A stretch of 8,949 bases of DNA from Lachnospiraceae bacterium UBA3814 (GTDB lineage Bacteria; Bacillota; Clostridia; Lachnospirales; Lachnospiraceae): the NCBI GenBank assembly GCA_002368575.1, contig DFEA01000112.1, forward strand, positions 41,609 to 50,557. Reading direction: 5' to 3'. The position numbers and the translations under genes are program-made. Shown one piece after another: positions 1 through 6,729 of this stretch; the first letter of the stretch is position 1; each line of letters begins with the position of its first letter. The notes beneath the pieces are model-generated. The model was not told where the DNA came from and did not search any database. It saw only the letters and a program-made list of their open reading frames with translations.

Positions 1-492
1 GGAAAGCTGTATCCTGCCTTTGATATGGAATATGTTAAAAAGAACGCTGAGCTGTGTGCGGAAGCTGATATCATCGTTCCCAACATTACTGAGGCGGCCT
101 TTATGACCGGGATGGAGTACAGGGAGGAATACGATGAAGGCTATATAAAGGAGCTTCTGTCGAGGCTTAATGAGCTGGGGGCCGGGATCAGCGTCCTGAC
201 GGGCGTTTCCCTTGAAAAGGGCAAGACCGGTGTGATGGGCTACGACCGGAGTACCGGAGAATATTATACCTACCAGAATGACAGGGTGGATGCCGTCTTC
301 CACGGAACCGGGGACCTTTTCTCCAGCACCTGTACAGGTGAGATCATGAGGGGAAAGGACTGGAGGGATGCGATGCGCATCGCCGCGGATTATACCGCCC
401 ATACCATAGAGGTGACCTTAAGGAATCCGGAAAAGCCATGGTACGGAGTGGACTTTGAGGCGACCCTTCCCGGGCTTATGGAAATGAAATAA
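1..492 (+). CDS. pdxY: Pyridoxal/pyridoxamine kinase (PdxY-like), 3' part only
   Basis: The reading frame is already open at base 1, so this is the C-terminal 163 residues of a protein usually about 280-290 long. The family belongs to the ribokinase-like fold and phosphorylates pyridoxal, pyridoxamine or pyridoxine with ATP in vitamin B6 salvage in the cytosol. Two signatures are visible: the NITEA stretch at bases 82-96, typical of the segment before the ATP site in PdxY/PdxK proteins, and GTGDLFSS starting at base 304, which is the GxGD anion-hole and catalytic-base motif with its Asp at 313-315. The stop TAA is at 490-492 and the ZIP gene starts 16 bp later. Substrate preference within vitamin B6 forms cannot be read from the sequence. 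A kinase for another substrate such as hydroxymethylpyrimidine is less likely given the GTGDLF context. Confidence 0.86.
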   Translation, partial: GKLYPAFDMEYVKKNAELCAEADIIVPNITEAAFMTGMEYREEYDEGYIKELLSRLNELGAGISVLTGVSLEKGKTGVMGYDRSTGEYYTYQNDRVDAVFHGTGDLFSSTCTGEIMRGKDWRDAMRIAADYTAHTIEVTLRNPEKPWYGVDFEATLPGLMEMK

Positions 493-508
493 ATAACGGA
501 GGTCGGGT

Positions 509-1288
509 ATGACGATGGAGGTTATGGCCGGAATACTTATTCCTTTTGCCGGGACAAGCCTCGGAGCCGCAATGGTATTCCTGCTGAAAAACAGCATTTC
601 AGACAATCTGCAGAAGCTGCTTACGGGCTTTGCCGCAGGAGTGATGGTGGCGGCATCCTTCTGGAGCCTGCTTCAGCCGGCTCTTGAGAGCAGCGAGGGG
701 CTCGGAAGGCTGTCCTTTCTTCCGGCCGCCGCGGGCTTTCTCATAGGCGTGGGCTTCCTTCTTCTGCTTGACATGCTGACGCCTCATATGCATCTGAACG
801 ATCAGGACGAGGGCCCGAGGACCGGGCTTAAGCGTACCACAAAGCTCATCCTTGCCGTTACTCTTCACAATATCCCGGAGGGAATGGCAGTCGGGGTGGT
901 ATATGCGGGCTTTATGACCGAAAACGTGGGCATCACCGCAACAGGGGCCCTGGCTCTGGCCCTGGGTATAGCCATTCAGAACTTTCCGGAGGGAGCGATC
1001 GTTTCAATGCCCTTAAGGGCGGAGGGAATGAGCAAGGGAAAAACCTTTCTGTACGGCGTCCTTTCGGGAGCGGTAGAGCCTGTTGCCGCGGCCGTTACCA
1101 TTATGGCTGCCGGCGCGGTGGTACCGGTGATGCCTTATATGCTTGCCTTTGCGGCCGGCGCCATGCTGTATGTGGTGGTGGAGGAGCTTATTCCCGAGAT
1201 GTCTGAGGGAGAGCATTCAAACCTTGGCACCATAGCCTTTGCGCTGGGATTTGTCCTCATGATGATCCTTGATGTGGCGTTAGGATAA
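509..1288 (+). CDS. ZIP-family divalent metal transporter (ZupT/GufA-like)
   Basis: This is a 259-residue integral membrane protein of the ZIP (zinc/iron permease) family, which moves Zn2+ and often other divalent metals into the cytoplasm. The two metal-binding transmembrane motifs are intact: HNIPEG at residues 120-125 and QNFPEG at 157-162. Hydrophobic segments lie near residues 8-26, 38-56, 70-90, 113-134, 143-165, 186-206, 210-228 and 238-257, matching the usual eight helices. A loop with two histidines (PHMHLND, about 92-98) sits between helices 3 and 4, where ZIP proteins often carry a His-rich loop. The start ATG at 509 is preceded by GGAGG (498-502) with 6-bp spacing; an ATG two codons later is also possible. 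It lies 16 bp after the B6 kinase gene and 28 bp before the histidine phosphatase gene, so it is probably part of one operon. The metal transported cannot be told from sequence. Confidence 0.92.
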   Translation: MTMEVMAGILIPFAGTSLGAAMVFLLKNSISDNLQKLLTGFAAGVMVAASFWSLLQPALESSEGLGRLSFLPAAAGFLIGVGFLLLLDMLTPHMHLNDQDEGPRTGLKRTTKLILAVTLHNIPEGMAVGVVYAGFMTENVGITATGALALALGIAIQNFPEGAIVSMPLRAEGMSKGKTFLYGVLSGAVEPVAAAVTIMAAGAVVPVMPYMLAFAAGAMLYVVVEELIPEMSEGEHSNLGTIAFALGFVLMMILDVALG

Positions 1289-1316
1289 ATAATCTGATCC
1301 CGGAGATTTATATGAT

Positions 1317-2054
1317 ATGAAGCTTTATTTCATCCGGCATGGAGACCCGGACTATGAAAAGGATTCACTTACCGAAAGGGGCTTTCGTGAGGCCCGTCTC
1401 CTTGCCGACTACCTGTATAAGACAGGCTTCTTAATTGATCACTGCTATGTTTCACCCCTGGGGCGCGCTAAGGATACGGCGCGTTTTACCCTTGACAGGC
1501 TTAAGCTTAAGGCGACTGAGCAGGAATGGCTCAGGGAGTTTCCCTCCCGCATACAAAGGCCCGACAGAGCGGATAAGAAAATGATCTGCTGGGACTGGCT
1601 TCCTCAGGACTGGACCGTGGAGGAGGGCTTTTACAGCTATGAGCACTGGATGGAAAATGAACGTATGAGGGAGGGCGGAGTCGGTGAGGAATATGAAAGG
1701 GTGACCGCCTCCTTTGACGCATTGCTTAAAAAGCACGGCTATGTAAAGGACGGGCGGATATTCCGCGCGGAGAAGCCGAATAATGAATCCATAGTCTTTT
1801 TCTGTCATTTCGGGGTCACCTGCGTGATGCTTTCCTATCTTCTTAATATCTCACCGATGAGTTTATGGCACGGCTTTGTAGCGGCCCCTTCGTCAGTGAC
1901 CAAGGTGGTGAGCGAGGAAAGGAGAAGGGGTATTGCCTCCTTTCGTGTCGTGGAGTACGCAGATACCACACATCTGAAGGCTTCGGGCGTTGAGCCCGCG
2001 CCCGCTGCCCGGTTCTGCGAATGCTTTGACAACCTTAATGAGAGGCACGACTGA
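1317..2054 (+). CDS. Histidine phosphatase superfamily protein (phosphoglycerate mutase-like)
   Basis: The 245-residue protein starts with the superfamily signature RHG at residues 7-9, whose His becomes phosphorylated during catalysis. SPLGRAKDTA at 46-55 supplies the conserved phosphate-binding Arg (R50), E74 in the LREF segment is a plausible acid residue, and the second catalytic His is H164 in FFCHFGV. No signal peptide is seen, so it should act in the cytosol on a phosphate monoester. It is longer than alpha-ribazole phosphatase (CobC, about 200 residues), with extra sequence at about 85-125 rich in Trp, Glu and Met. The start ATG has GGAG at 1302-1305. The gene precedes cobI by 22 bp, so a role in cobalamin nucleotide-loop assembly is conceivable but not shown; it may equally be a general phosphatase or broad-specificity phosphoglycerate mutase homologue. 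The substrate is unknown. Confidence 0.88.
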   Translation: MKLYFIRHGDPDYEKDSLTERGFREARLLADYLYKTGFLIDHCYVSPLGRAKDTARFTLDRLKLKATEQEWLREFPSRIQRPDRADKKMICWDWLPQDWTVEEGFYSYEHWMENERMREGGVGEEYERVTASFDALLKKHGYVKDGRIFRAEKPNNESIVFFCHFGVTCVMLSYLLNISPMSLWHGFVAAPSSVTKVVSEERRRGIASFRVVEYADTTHLKASGVEPAPAARFCECFDNLNERHD

Positions 2055-2060
2055 CGGGAT

Positions 2061-2066
2061 CGGAGG
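2061..2066 (+). promoter_or_regulatory. Ribosome binding site that sets the cobI start
   Basis: The sequence CGGAGG lies 10 bp before the ATG at 2077, just past the stop of the preceding gene (2054). It supports 2077 over the upstream in-frame TTG (1990) and ATG (2038), which would overlap the phosphatase gene and add residues ahead of the conserved N-terminal beta strand. Confidence 0.75.
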
Positions 2067-2076
2067 CTTAAGCGGT

Positions 2077-2775
2077 ATGAACGGAAGGATATACGGGATC
2101 GGTGTGGGACCGGGAGATCCCGGTGATATAACATTAAAGGCGGTAAGGATGATAAGGGAGTCGGATGTCCTGATATTTCCCAGAAGGGAGCTTGATAAAT
2201 GCAGGGCATACCGGATAGTGAGGCAGGCGGTACCGGAGGCCTGCGGCATAAGGACATATGGCTTTGAATTTGAAATGGTAAGGGATGAGGATAAGCGAAA
2301 ACGTGCCCGCCATGAGATATACGATGCCGTAAAGGAGCTGGTCCTTGCGGGAAAGACCGCAGCATTTATTACGATCGGCGATCCGGCGTTGTATTCAACC
2401 TTTTCCTATATAGCACAGCTTGCACAAAGGGACGGGATAGAGACCCGTGCGGTAAGCGGCATATCCTCCGTAACGGCCTGCGCAAACAGCCTGGGGATAA
2501 GCCTCGGGGACGAGGGAGAGCAGGTACACATCATTCCGGACACCGGGGACATCGAGGAGGCCCTTAAGCTTCCGGGAACCAAGGTGATAATGAAATGCGG
2601 CAGGGACGTGAAGCGGGTTAAGGAGCTGCTTGGAAAAAGGGAGGGCATTTCGGTCTACGGGGTCTCGGACTGCGGAACGGCTGAGGAGAGGCTCTACATT
2701 GGTACGGAGGCGCTGCCGGATGAGGGTATATACATGCTGACTGTTTTTGTAAAGGATGAGCAAAAGGAGCAATAA
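2077..2775 (+). CDS. cobI: Precorrin-2 / cobalt-factor-II C20-methyltransferase
   Basis: The 232-residue protein is an SAM-dependent tetrapyrrole methylase that methylates C20 of precorrin-2 (CobI) or of cobalt-factor II (CbiL) in corrin ring synthesis. The family N-terminus IYGIGVGPGDPGDITLKA starts at residue 5, with GVGPGDP at 9-15 forming the first SAM loop. GDPALYSTF at 101-109 is the second signature, characteristic of the C20 enzyme rather than of the CbiH, CbiF or CobM relatives. SGISSVTACAN at 127-137 is the third SAM-contact segment. Length fits the family (about 230-240). The start was chosen from the CGGAGG site at 2061-2066. As a likely anaerobe the host would use the cobalt-early (CbiL) branch, but this is inference. 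No other corrin gene is in the window, so the gene is separated from the usual cbi/cob cluster unless the partners lie elsewhere. Confidence 0.9.
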   Translation: MNGRIYGIGVGPGDPGDITLKAVRMIRESDVLIFPRRELDKCRAYRIVRQAVPEACGIRTYGFEFEMVRDEDKRKRARHEIYDAVKELVLAGKTAAFITIGDPALYSTFSYIAQLAQRDGIETRAVSGISSVTACANSLGISLGDEGEQVHIIPDTGDIEEALKLPGTKVIMKCGRDVKRVKELLGKREGISVYGVSDCGTAEERLYIGTEALPDEGIYMLTVFVKDEQKEQ

Positions 2776-2817
2776 GGGCCATCGGAACAGGAGCTGTCAG
2801 GCAGAATTGGAGAATAA

Positions 2818-3285
2818 ATGAACTATATTTCCGATATCAGAAAAAAGATAGGGCAGGGCCTTGTGATGACCGTAGGGTGCGGGGTCCTTATAGAAAATGA
2901 GAAGGGCCAGGTGCTTTTACAGAAGAGAAGCGACACCGGAGAGTGGTGTGTGCCGGGCGGAGCGCTGGAGCCCATGGAGACCTACAGGGAGGCCGCGGCA
3001 AGAGAGATAAGGGAGGAGGTCGGGATAGAGGTATCTGAGCTTAAGCTTTTCGGCATATATTCCGGCGAAGACAGGCTGATACACTATCCGAACGGAGATG
3101 TGGTCTACTCGCTGTCCGTGATATTCACCACGGGAAGCTATACGGGTGAGATCTCGGATACGGATTCGGAGGTGCTTGAGCACAGGTTTTTTGACAGAGA
3201 GAGCATCCCGAAGGAGCTGTTTCGGCCGGATGCGAGGCCTATCCTTGACTGGGCGGAGGGAACGGATACAGTTAAGGCAGAATAG
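2818..3285 (+). CDS. Nudix hydrolase
   Basis: The 155-residue protein contains an exact Nudix box, GX5EX7REUXEEXGU, from G48 to I70: G48, E54, R62-E63, E66-E67 and G69 all match, so the metal-binding glutamates are present. Nudix enzymes cleave nucleoside diphosphates linked to another moiety with Mg2+ or Mn2+. The box is preceded by a typical strand ending in WCVPGG (43-48). The overall layout, with about 20 residues before the first strand and no extra domain, resembles the small ADP-ribose pyrophosphatase/MutT-like group, but the substrate cannot be assigned. GGAG at 2809-2812, 5 bp before the ATG, supports the start. It lies 42 bp after cobI and is the last gene of the plus-strand run. 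Its last 14 bp overlap the end of the convergent radical SAM gene. Confidence 0.93.
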   Translation: MNYISDIRKKIGQGLVMTVGCGVLIENEKGQVLLQKRSDTGEWCVPGGALEPMETYREAAAREIREEVGIEVSELKLFGIYSGEDRLIHYPNGDVVYSLSVIFTTGSYTGEISDTDSEVLEHRFFDRESIPKELFRPDARPILDWAEGTDTVKAE

Positions 3286-4150
3286 AAGGGAGAGCCTTTT
3301 TAAGGGTATTGAGCACCCTCTTCTTATCCCCGCTCCAGGAGGGGGCGATAAGGAGGCTTTTAGGGCCGTCTCCGGTGAGACGGTGGATGACCATATCCTC
3401 CGGGATGAGGGCAACGGCCTTCTTTAACAGGGCGGCATATTCGGAAAGCGTCATTACAGGGACCTTTCCTTTTTCATATTCGGCTGCCATGGCCGTACCC
3501 TTAAGGATCTGAAGGAGCTGCAGCTTAATACCGAAGACTCCGGAGGCCGCTACATATTTAACGGTTTCAAGCATCATAGCTTCCGTTTCTCCGGGAAGCC
3601 CCAGTATCACATGGGTCACCACGGCGATACCGGCCCTGTGCAGACGGGAAACGGCGTCATCATAGGTCGAAAGAGGGTAGCAGCGGTTGATCCTTTGCGC
3701 CGTAGGCTCATGGATCGTCTGAAGCCCCAGCTCCACCCACACCGGCTTTATGCGGTTGATCCCGGAAAGCAGGGCGATCACGTCATCGCCAAGGCAGTCA
3801 GGCCTGGTGCCGACGGAAAGGATGACCACATCCTCCGGCTTTATCGCCTCATAATAGATGCTTTTAAGATATGGGAGGGGCGCGTAGGTATTGGAAAAGC
3901 TCTGAAAATATGCGATATATTTTCCGTCCCTTATCTTTCCCGACACCCGCTTCCTTGCTTCGGCCAGCTGGTCGGCTATCGGTATGGATCTGTCTCCCGC
4001 AAATTCCCCGGAGCCTCCCGCGGAGCAGAAGCTGCAGCCCTTATCGGACAGGACGCCGTCTCTGTTCGGACAGGTGACATCAGCCGACAAAGCAAGCTTA
4101 TATACCTTGCAGCCATATACCGATCTCAGGTAATCATTAAGTAGGGTCAT
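3272..4150 (-). CDS. TIGR01212/YhcC-family radical SAM protein
   Basis: The 292-residue protein carries a radical SAM cluster motif C27-X11-C39-X2-C42 (TCPNRDG followed by GCSFC), the spacing typical of the YhcC family. Further conserved segments are YFQSFSNTYAPL (81-92), the SVGTRPDCL stretch (112-120), VWVELGLQT (137-145), INRCYP (154-159), THVILGLPGE (179-188) and IKLQLLQILKGT (208-219). It should bind a [4Fe-4S] cluster and cleave SAM in the cytosol. The reaction of this family is not established from what is visible here. The only start between the upstream in-frame stop (4172-4174) and the conserved N-terminus is the ATG at 4150; its ribosome binding site is weak. An extended -10 promoter lies about 107 bp upstream. 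The 3' end overlaps the Nudix gene tail to tail by 14 bp. Confidence 0.93.
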   Translation of the reverse strand: MTLLNDYLRSVYGCKVYKLALSADVTCPNRDGVLSDKGCSFCSAGGSGEFAGDRSIPIADQLAEARKRVSGKIRDGKYIAYFQSFSNTYAPLPYLKSIYYEAIKPEDVVILSVGTRPDCLGDDVIALLSGINRIKPVWVELGLQTIHEPTAQRINRCYPLSTYDDAVSRLHRAGIAVVTHVILGLPGETEAMMLETVKYVAASGVFGIKLQLLQILKGTAMAAEYEKGKVPVMTLSEYAALLKKAVALIPEDMVIHRLTGDGPKSLLIAPSWSGDKKRVLNTLKKALPSILP

Positions 4151-4447
4151 GTTTAAGACTGGCCTGACAGGTTATTTGGCACCGTGTGGGCTGTCTGCGG
4201 CATAAGCGGAGGGGGCTGTGCCGGTACGGGCCGGGGGATCAGGCTCTTTGCTGCTTATTATAGCACGGAGCTTTCATAAAAGAAAACCGGGTGGATAATC
4301 CCCTGGCAAAACGAGTCCTAAGGTTACTGTTCAGTACCGGGCCACGCGTTTGCCGCGGGATACGGCACAAAACATCTGACCGGTCTTAAGCGGGGGAAGC
4401 GCTGAAATAAATCGAAAGGAATAAAAGCTGATATTTAACGGAAGTAT
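4151..4447. other. Divergent intergenic spacer with promoters
   Basis: This 297-bp spacer separates the starts of the radical SAM gene (leftward) and the phosphoesterase gene (rightward). It holds a good leftward extended -10 at 4257-4265 and a weak rightward candidate, CTTTCA (4271-4276), 17 bp, GATAAT (4294-4299). The rightward -10 lies inside an imperfect dyad centred on GGATAATCC (4293-4301). A 12-bp dyad TACTG-TT-CAGTA lies at 4325-4336 and a 5-bp inverted repeat TGCCG/CGGCA at 4351-4367. These dyads are short enough to arise by chance. No convincing coding frame, tRNA or riboswitch was recognised. The phosphoesterase start has GGAAG at 4440-4444. Confidence 0.5.
4257..4265 (-). promoter_or_regulatory. 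Extended -10 promoter for the radical SAM gene
   Basis: Read on the minus strand the sequence is TGC-TATAAT: a perfect -10 hexamer (4262-4257) with the TGn extension (4265-4263). The -35 region near 4280-4285 (TTTCTT) is poor, which is usual for extended -10 promoters. The predicted start of transcription is near 4250, giving a leader of about 100 nt before the ATG at 4150. Confidence 0.6.
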
Positions 4448-5599
4448 ATGTGGTTAATTATATTCGGTCTGACAATAGCTTCGGCAATAGCGGGGATAAT
4501 TTATCTGTGTACCAGATTCCAGCGGTTTTATACGGTTCGGAGGATAGCAGGGGACAGAAAAGCGCTGCGTTTACTGCTTGCCCTCATTCCGGTGCTTATT
4601 GCGGCGGCCTTTTTCATGCTTGACGGCATTAACACTATTATCGTTGTGATTCATCTGATGCTCTTCTGGATCCTCGGAGACCTTCTGACATGGATAATAA
4701 AAAGGATCAGAGGAGTGTCGAAAAAGGAGACAGCGCAAAGCGGACCTTATTATACCGGGATTCTGGTGATTGTATTTACCGCGGTATATCTTTTCGCAGG
4801 GTGGCAGCTGGCGCATCATGTGTCCAGGACTGTTTATGAGCTGCAGACGGACAAGGATCTCGGACAGGATACACTGAAGGTGGTACTCTTTGCCGATTCT
4901 CACATAGGGGCAACCTTTGGTGCCGATGGCTTTGCGGAGCATATGAAAGAGATAGCAGAGGAGAATGCGGATCTGGTGCTTATAGCCGGGGATTATGTGG
5001 ATGATGACACAACAAAGGAGGACATGGTAAAAAGCTGTCAGGCTTTGGGTGAGCTTAAGCCTGCCTTCGGGGTCTTTTATGTTTTCGGAAACCATGATAA
5101 GGGATATTATGACCGGAGGGATTTTTCCTACGGGGAGCTTACAGAGGAGCTTGAAAAGAACGGAGTCGTCGTTCTTGAGGATGAGACTGTTCTGATAAAT
5201 GATTCCTTCTACCTGATCGGCAGGAAGGATAAGAGCGATCCTTCAAGGAAAAGTGCCGGGGAGCTGACGCAGGGGCTTGATCCCGGCAGATACCGGATCA
5301 TGATGGATCACCAGCCGAACGATTATGAAAAGGAGACGGAGGCAGGGGCTGATCTTGTGCTGTCCGGGCATACACATGGAGGCCAGCTCATCCCCGTAAC
5401 CAGAGTGGGAGAGTGGATAGGCGCTAATGACAGGACCTATGGGTATGAAAAAAGAAATGATACGGAATTTATTGTCACATCGGGGATATCCGACTGGGCG
5501 ATCAAATTCAAGACCGGAACGAAGTCGGAATATGTGGTGTTAAATATTGAGGGAGGAGGAGCCCGAAGGGCTTCTGTCGGACGTATGGTCATGGCTTAA
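4448..5599 (+). CDS. Membrane-anchored calcineurin-like metallophosphoesterase (YkuE/YaeI-like)
   Basis: The 383-residue protein has two parts. Residues 1-125 hold four likely transmembrane helices (about 2-21, 41-58, 61-83 and 101-121), with Arg/Lys-rich loops between helices 1 and 2 and between 3 and 4. Residues 140-370 form a metallophosphoesterase domain with all five metal-site blocks: D150-S-H152, GDYVDD (181-186), GNHD (214-217), the DHQP His (H288) and GHTHGGQ (307-313). Related YkuE/YaeI-type proteins act on phosphate mono- or diesters at the membrane, some on lipid or lipid A-type substrates; the substrate here is unknown. With four helices and a basic first loop, the domain is on the same side as the N-terminus, which sequence alone does not fix. 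The tail after 368 (GGGARRAS) is poorly conserved in character. The gene converges on the phosphonate operon and overlaps its last gene by 11 bp. Confidence 0.93.
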   Translation: MWLIIFGLTIASAIAGIIYLCTRFQRFYTVRRIAGDRKALRLLLALIPVLIAAAFFMLDGINTIIVVIHLMLFWILGDLLTWIIKRIRGVSKKETAQSGPYYTGILVIVFTAVYLFAGWQLAHHVSRTVYELQTDKDLGQDTLKVVLFADSHIGATFGADGFAEHMKEIAEENADLVLIAGDYVDDDTTKEDMVKSCQALGELKPAFGVFYVFGNHDKGYYDRRDFSYGELTEELEKNGVVVLEDETVLINDSFYLIGRKDKSDPSRKSAGELTQGLDPGRYRIMMDHQPNDYEKETEAGADLVLSGHTHGGQLIPVTRVGEWIGANDRTYGYEKRNDTEFIVTSGISDWAIKFKTGTKSEYVVLNIEGGGARRASVGRMVMA

Positions 5600-6716
5600 G
5601 CGTTTCCAGATGCCTCATAAAATTCACCTTGTTTTCGATGGCGGTGGTGGTGGGACGGCCGAGATCGGGGCGTGAGCCGACCTGACATCTTATTTCGATA
5701 AACACAAGCTCATCTGCCGAGCGGGCGTTTAAGAGCTCCCTGTCAAGGGTTTTTGTATCGGCGGCCATTACGGCTCTTTTGTAGCCGCAGGCCTTTGCTA
5801 TGCCCACAAGATCAACGGCCCCGGCTACTGTAGGCATGCCTCCCACAGTTTCATGGGCGCTGTTATTGATCACGATATGTACGAGATTAGAGGGCGCATT
5901 GGCTCCTATCACCGCCATTGCCCCCATATGCATCAGAACGGCGCCGTCCCCGTCGATGCACCAGACCTTTGTATCCGGCCTGTTAAGGGCAACTCCCAGC
6001 GCGATGGAGGAGCAGTGCCCCATTGAACCTACTGTCAGGAAATCGGTGCCGTGATCCTCCCCTGAGGCTGTACGGATATCAAACAGCTCCCGGCTGATCT
6101 TTCCGGTAGTGGAGATGACGGGATCATTACCGGTAACGGAAGTGATATGTCTGATGACCTCCTCACGGTTAAGGCTGTATTCATTGGAATAGCTTACCTT
6201 CCCGTCATAGGTAATGCCGCCTTCCCTGATGATGAAGGCCGTCTGCTTTCCTGCAGACAGGACTTTCCTGAAGGAAGCCATTGCCCGGGCCACAGCCTCG
6301 TCGGTGGTATCCCTTCCGATGACAAAGGTCTCCACATCCATATCCTCCATGAGCTTTTCTGTTACCATGCCCTGATAGATATGCTGAGGCTCATCGTGTA
6401 TGCCCGGTTCTCCGCGCCAGCCTATGATAAAGACCGCGGGAATGGCATACACCCGGTCATTTAAGAGCGATGAGAGAGGATTGATGATATTTCCCTCTCC
6501 GCTGTTCTGCATGTATACAACGGGGATGTTTGAGGTTGCAAGATGATATCCCGCCGCCAGCGCGAGGCAGTTTCCTTCGTTTGCGGCAATGATATGATGG
6601 TTTTTATCTATGCCGTACCTGGCCATAAGGAAGCTGCACAGCCCCTTCAGCCTGCTGTCCGGAACCCCCGTATAAAAGTCCGAGCCTATTATCTCAAATA
6701 ATTTTTCCGCCTTCAT
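5589..6716 (-). CDS. aepY: Phosphonopyruvate decarboxylase
   Basis: This 375-residue thiamine-diphosphate enzyme decarboxylates phosphonopyruvate to phosphonoacetaldehyde. That irreversible step pulls the unfavourable PEP mutase reaction forward. The N-terminal pyrimidine-binding half shows FYTGVPDS (14-21), AANEGN with the cofactor-activating Glu E47 (44-49), YMQNSGEGNIINP (68-80) and GWRGEPGIHDEPQH (99-112), all typical of phosphonopyruvate decarboxylase. The C-terminal half has GSMGHCSSIALG (230-241) and the ThDP/Mg motif GDGAVLMHMG (256-265) ending at N284-N285, followed by SAHETVGGMPT. Length matches the family. The ATG at 6716 was chosen because GGGGAAG lies just before it; a GTG nine codons upstream would overlap the previous gene and extend past the usual N-terminus. 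It starts 13 bp after the transferase gene's stop and is the last gene of the operon. Confidence 0.95.
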   Translation of the reverse strand: MKAEKLFEIIGSDFYTGVPDSRLKGLCSFLMARYGIDKNHHIIAANEGNCLALAAGYHLATSNIPVVYMQNSGEGNIINPLSSLLNDRVYAIPAVFIIGWRGEPGIHDEPQHIYQGMVTEKLMEDMDVETFVIGRDTTDEAVARAMASFRKVLSAGKQTAFIIREGGITYDGKVSYSNEYSLNREEVIRHITSVTGNDPVISTTGKISRELFDIRTASGEDHGTDFLTVGSMGHCSSIALGVALNRPDTKVWCIDGDGAVLMHMGAMAVIGANAPSNLVHIVINNSAHETVGGMPTVAGAVDLVGIAKACGYKRAVMAADTKTLDRELLNARSADELVFIEIRCQVGSRPDLGRPTTTAIENKVNFMRHLETLKP

Positions 6717-6720
6717 TATG

Positions 6721-6727
6721 CTTCCCC
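6721..6727 (-). promoter_or_regulatory. Ribosome binding site that sets the aepY start
   Basis: On the minus strand GGGGAAG lies 4 bp before ATG 6716 (about 7 bp measured from the GGGG), and only 2 bp after the stop codon of the upstream transferase gene (6732-6730). The arrangement favours translational re-initiation and argues against the GTG at 6743 as the start. Confidence 0.65.
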
Positions 6728-6729
6728 TT

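Noticed and set aside
1990..2076. N-terminal extension of CobI from TTG 1990 or ATG 2038
   Set aside because: Both overlap the preceding gene and add residues unlike the family. ATG 2077 has CGGAGG at good spacing and begins at the conserved N-terminus.
1835..2365. Minus-strand open frame of 176 codons opposite the phosphatase and cobI genes
   Set aside because: It is Pro/Ser/Arg-rich, as expected from reading these codons backwards, and crosses two conserved genes.
3611..4144. Plus-strand open frame of 177 codons opposite the radical SAM gene
   Set aside because: It lies wholly antisense to a well-conserved gene, has a low-complexity His/Arg/Gly-rich translation with no family motif, and is explained as a shadow of codon bias on the other strand.
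4281..4380. Possible riboswitch, for example cobalamin, upstream of the phosphoesterase gene
   Set aside because: No conserved riboswitch core could be recognised; the short dyads are at the level expected by chance in 300 bp.
5560..5572. Inverted repeat AGCCC-GAA-GGGCT near the end of the phosphoesterase gene, considered as a terminator
   Set aside because: The stem is only 5 bp and no T-run follows on either strand; it lies within coding sequence.
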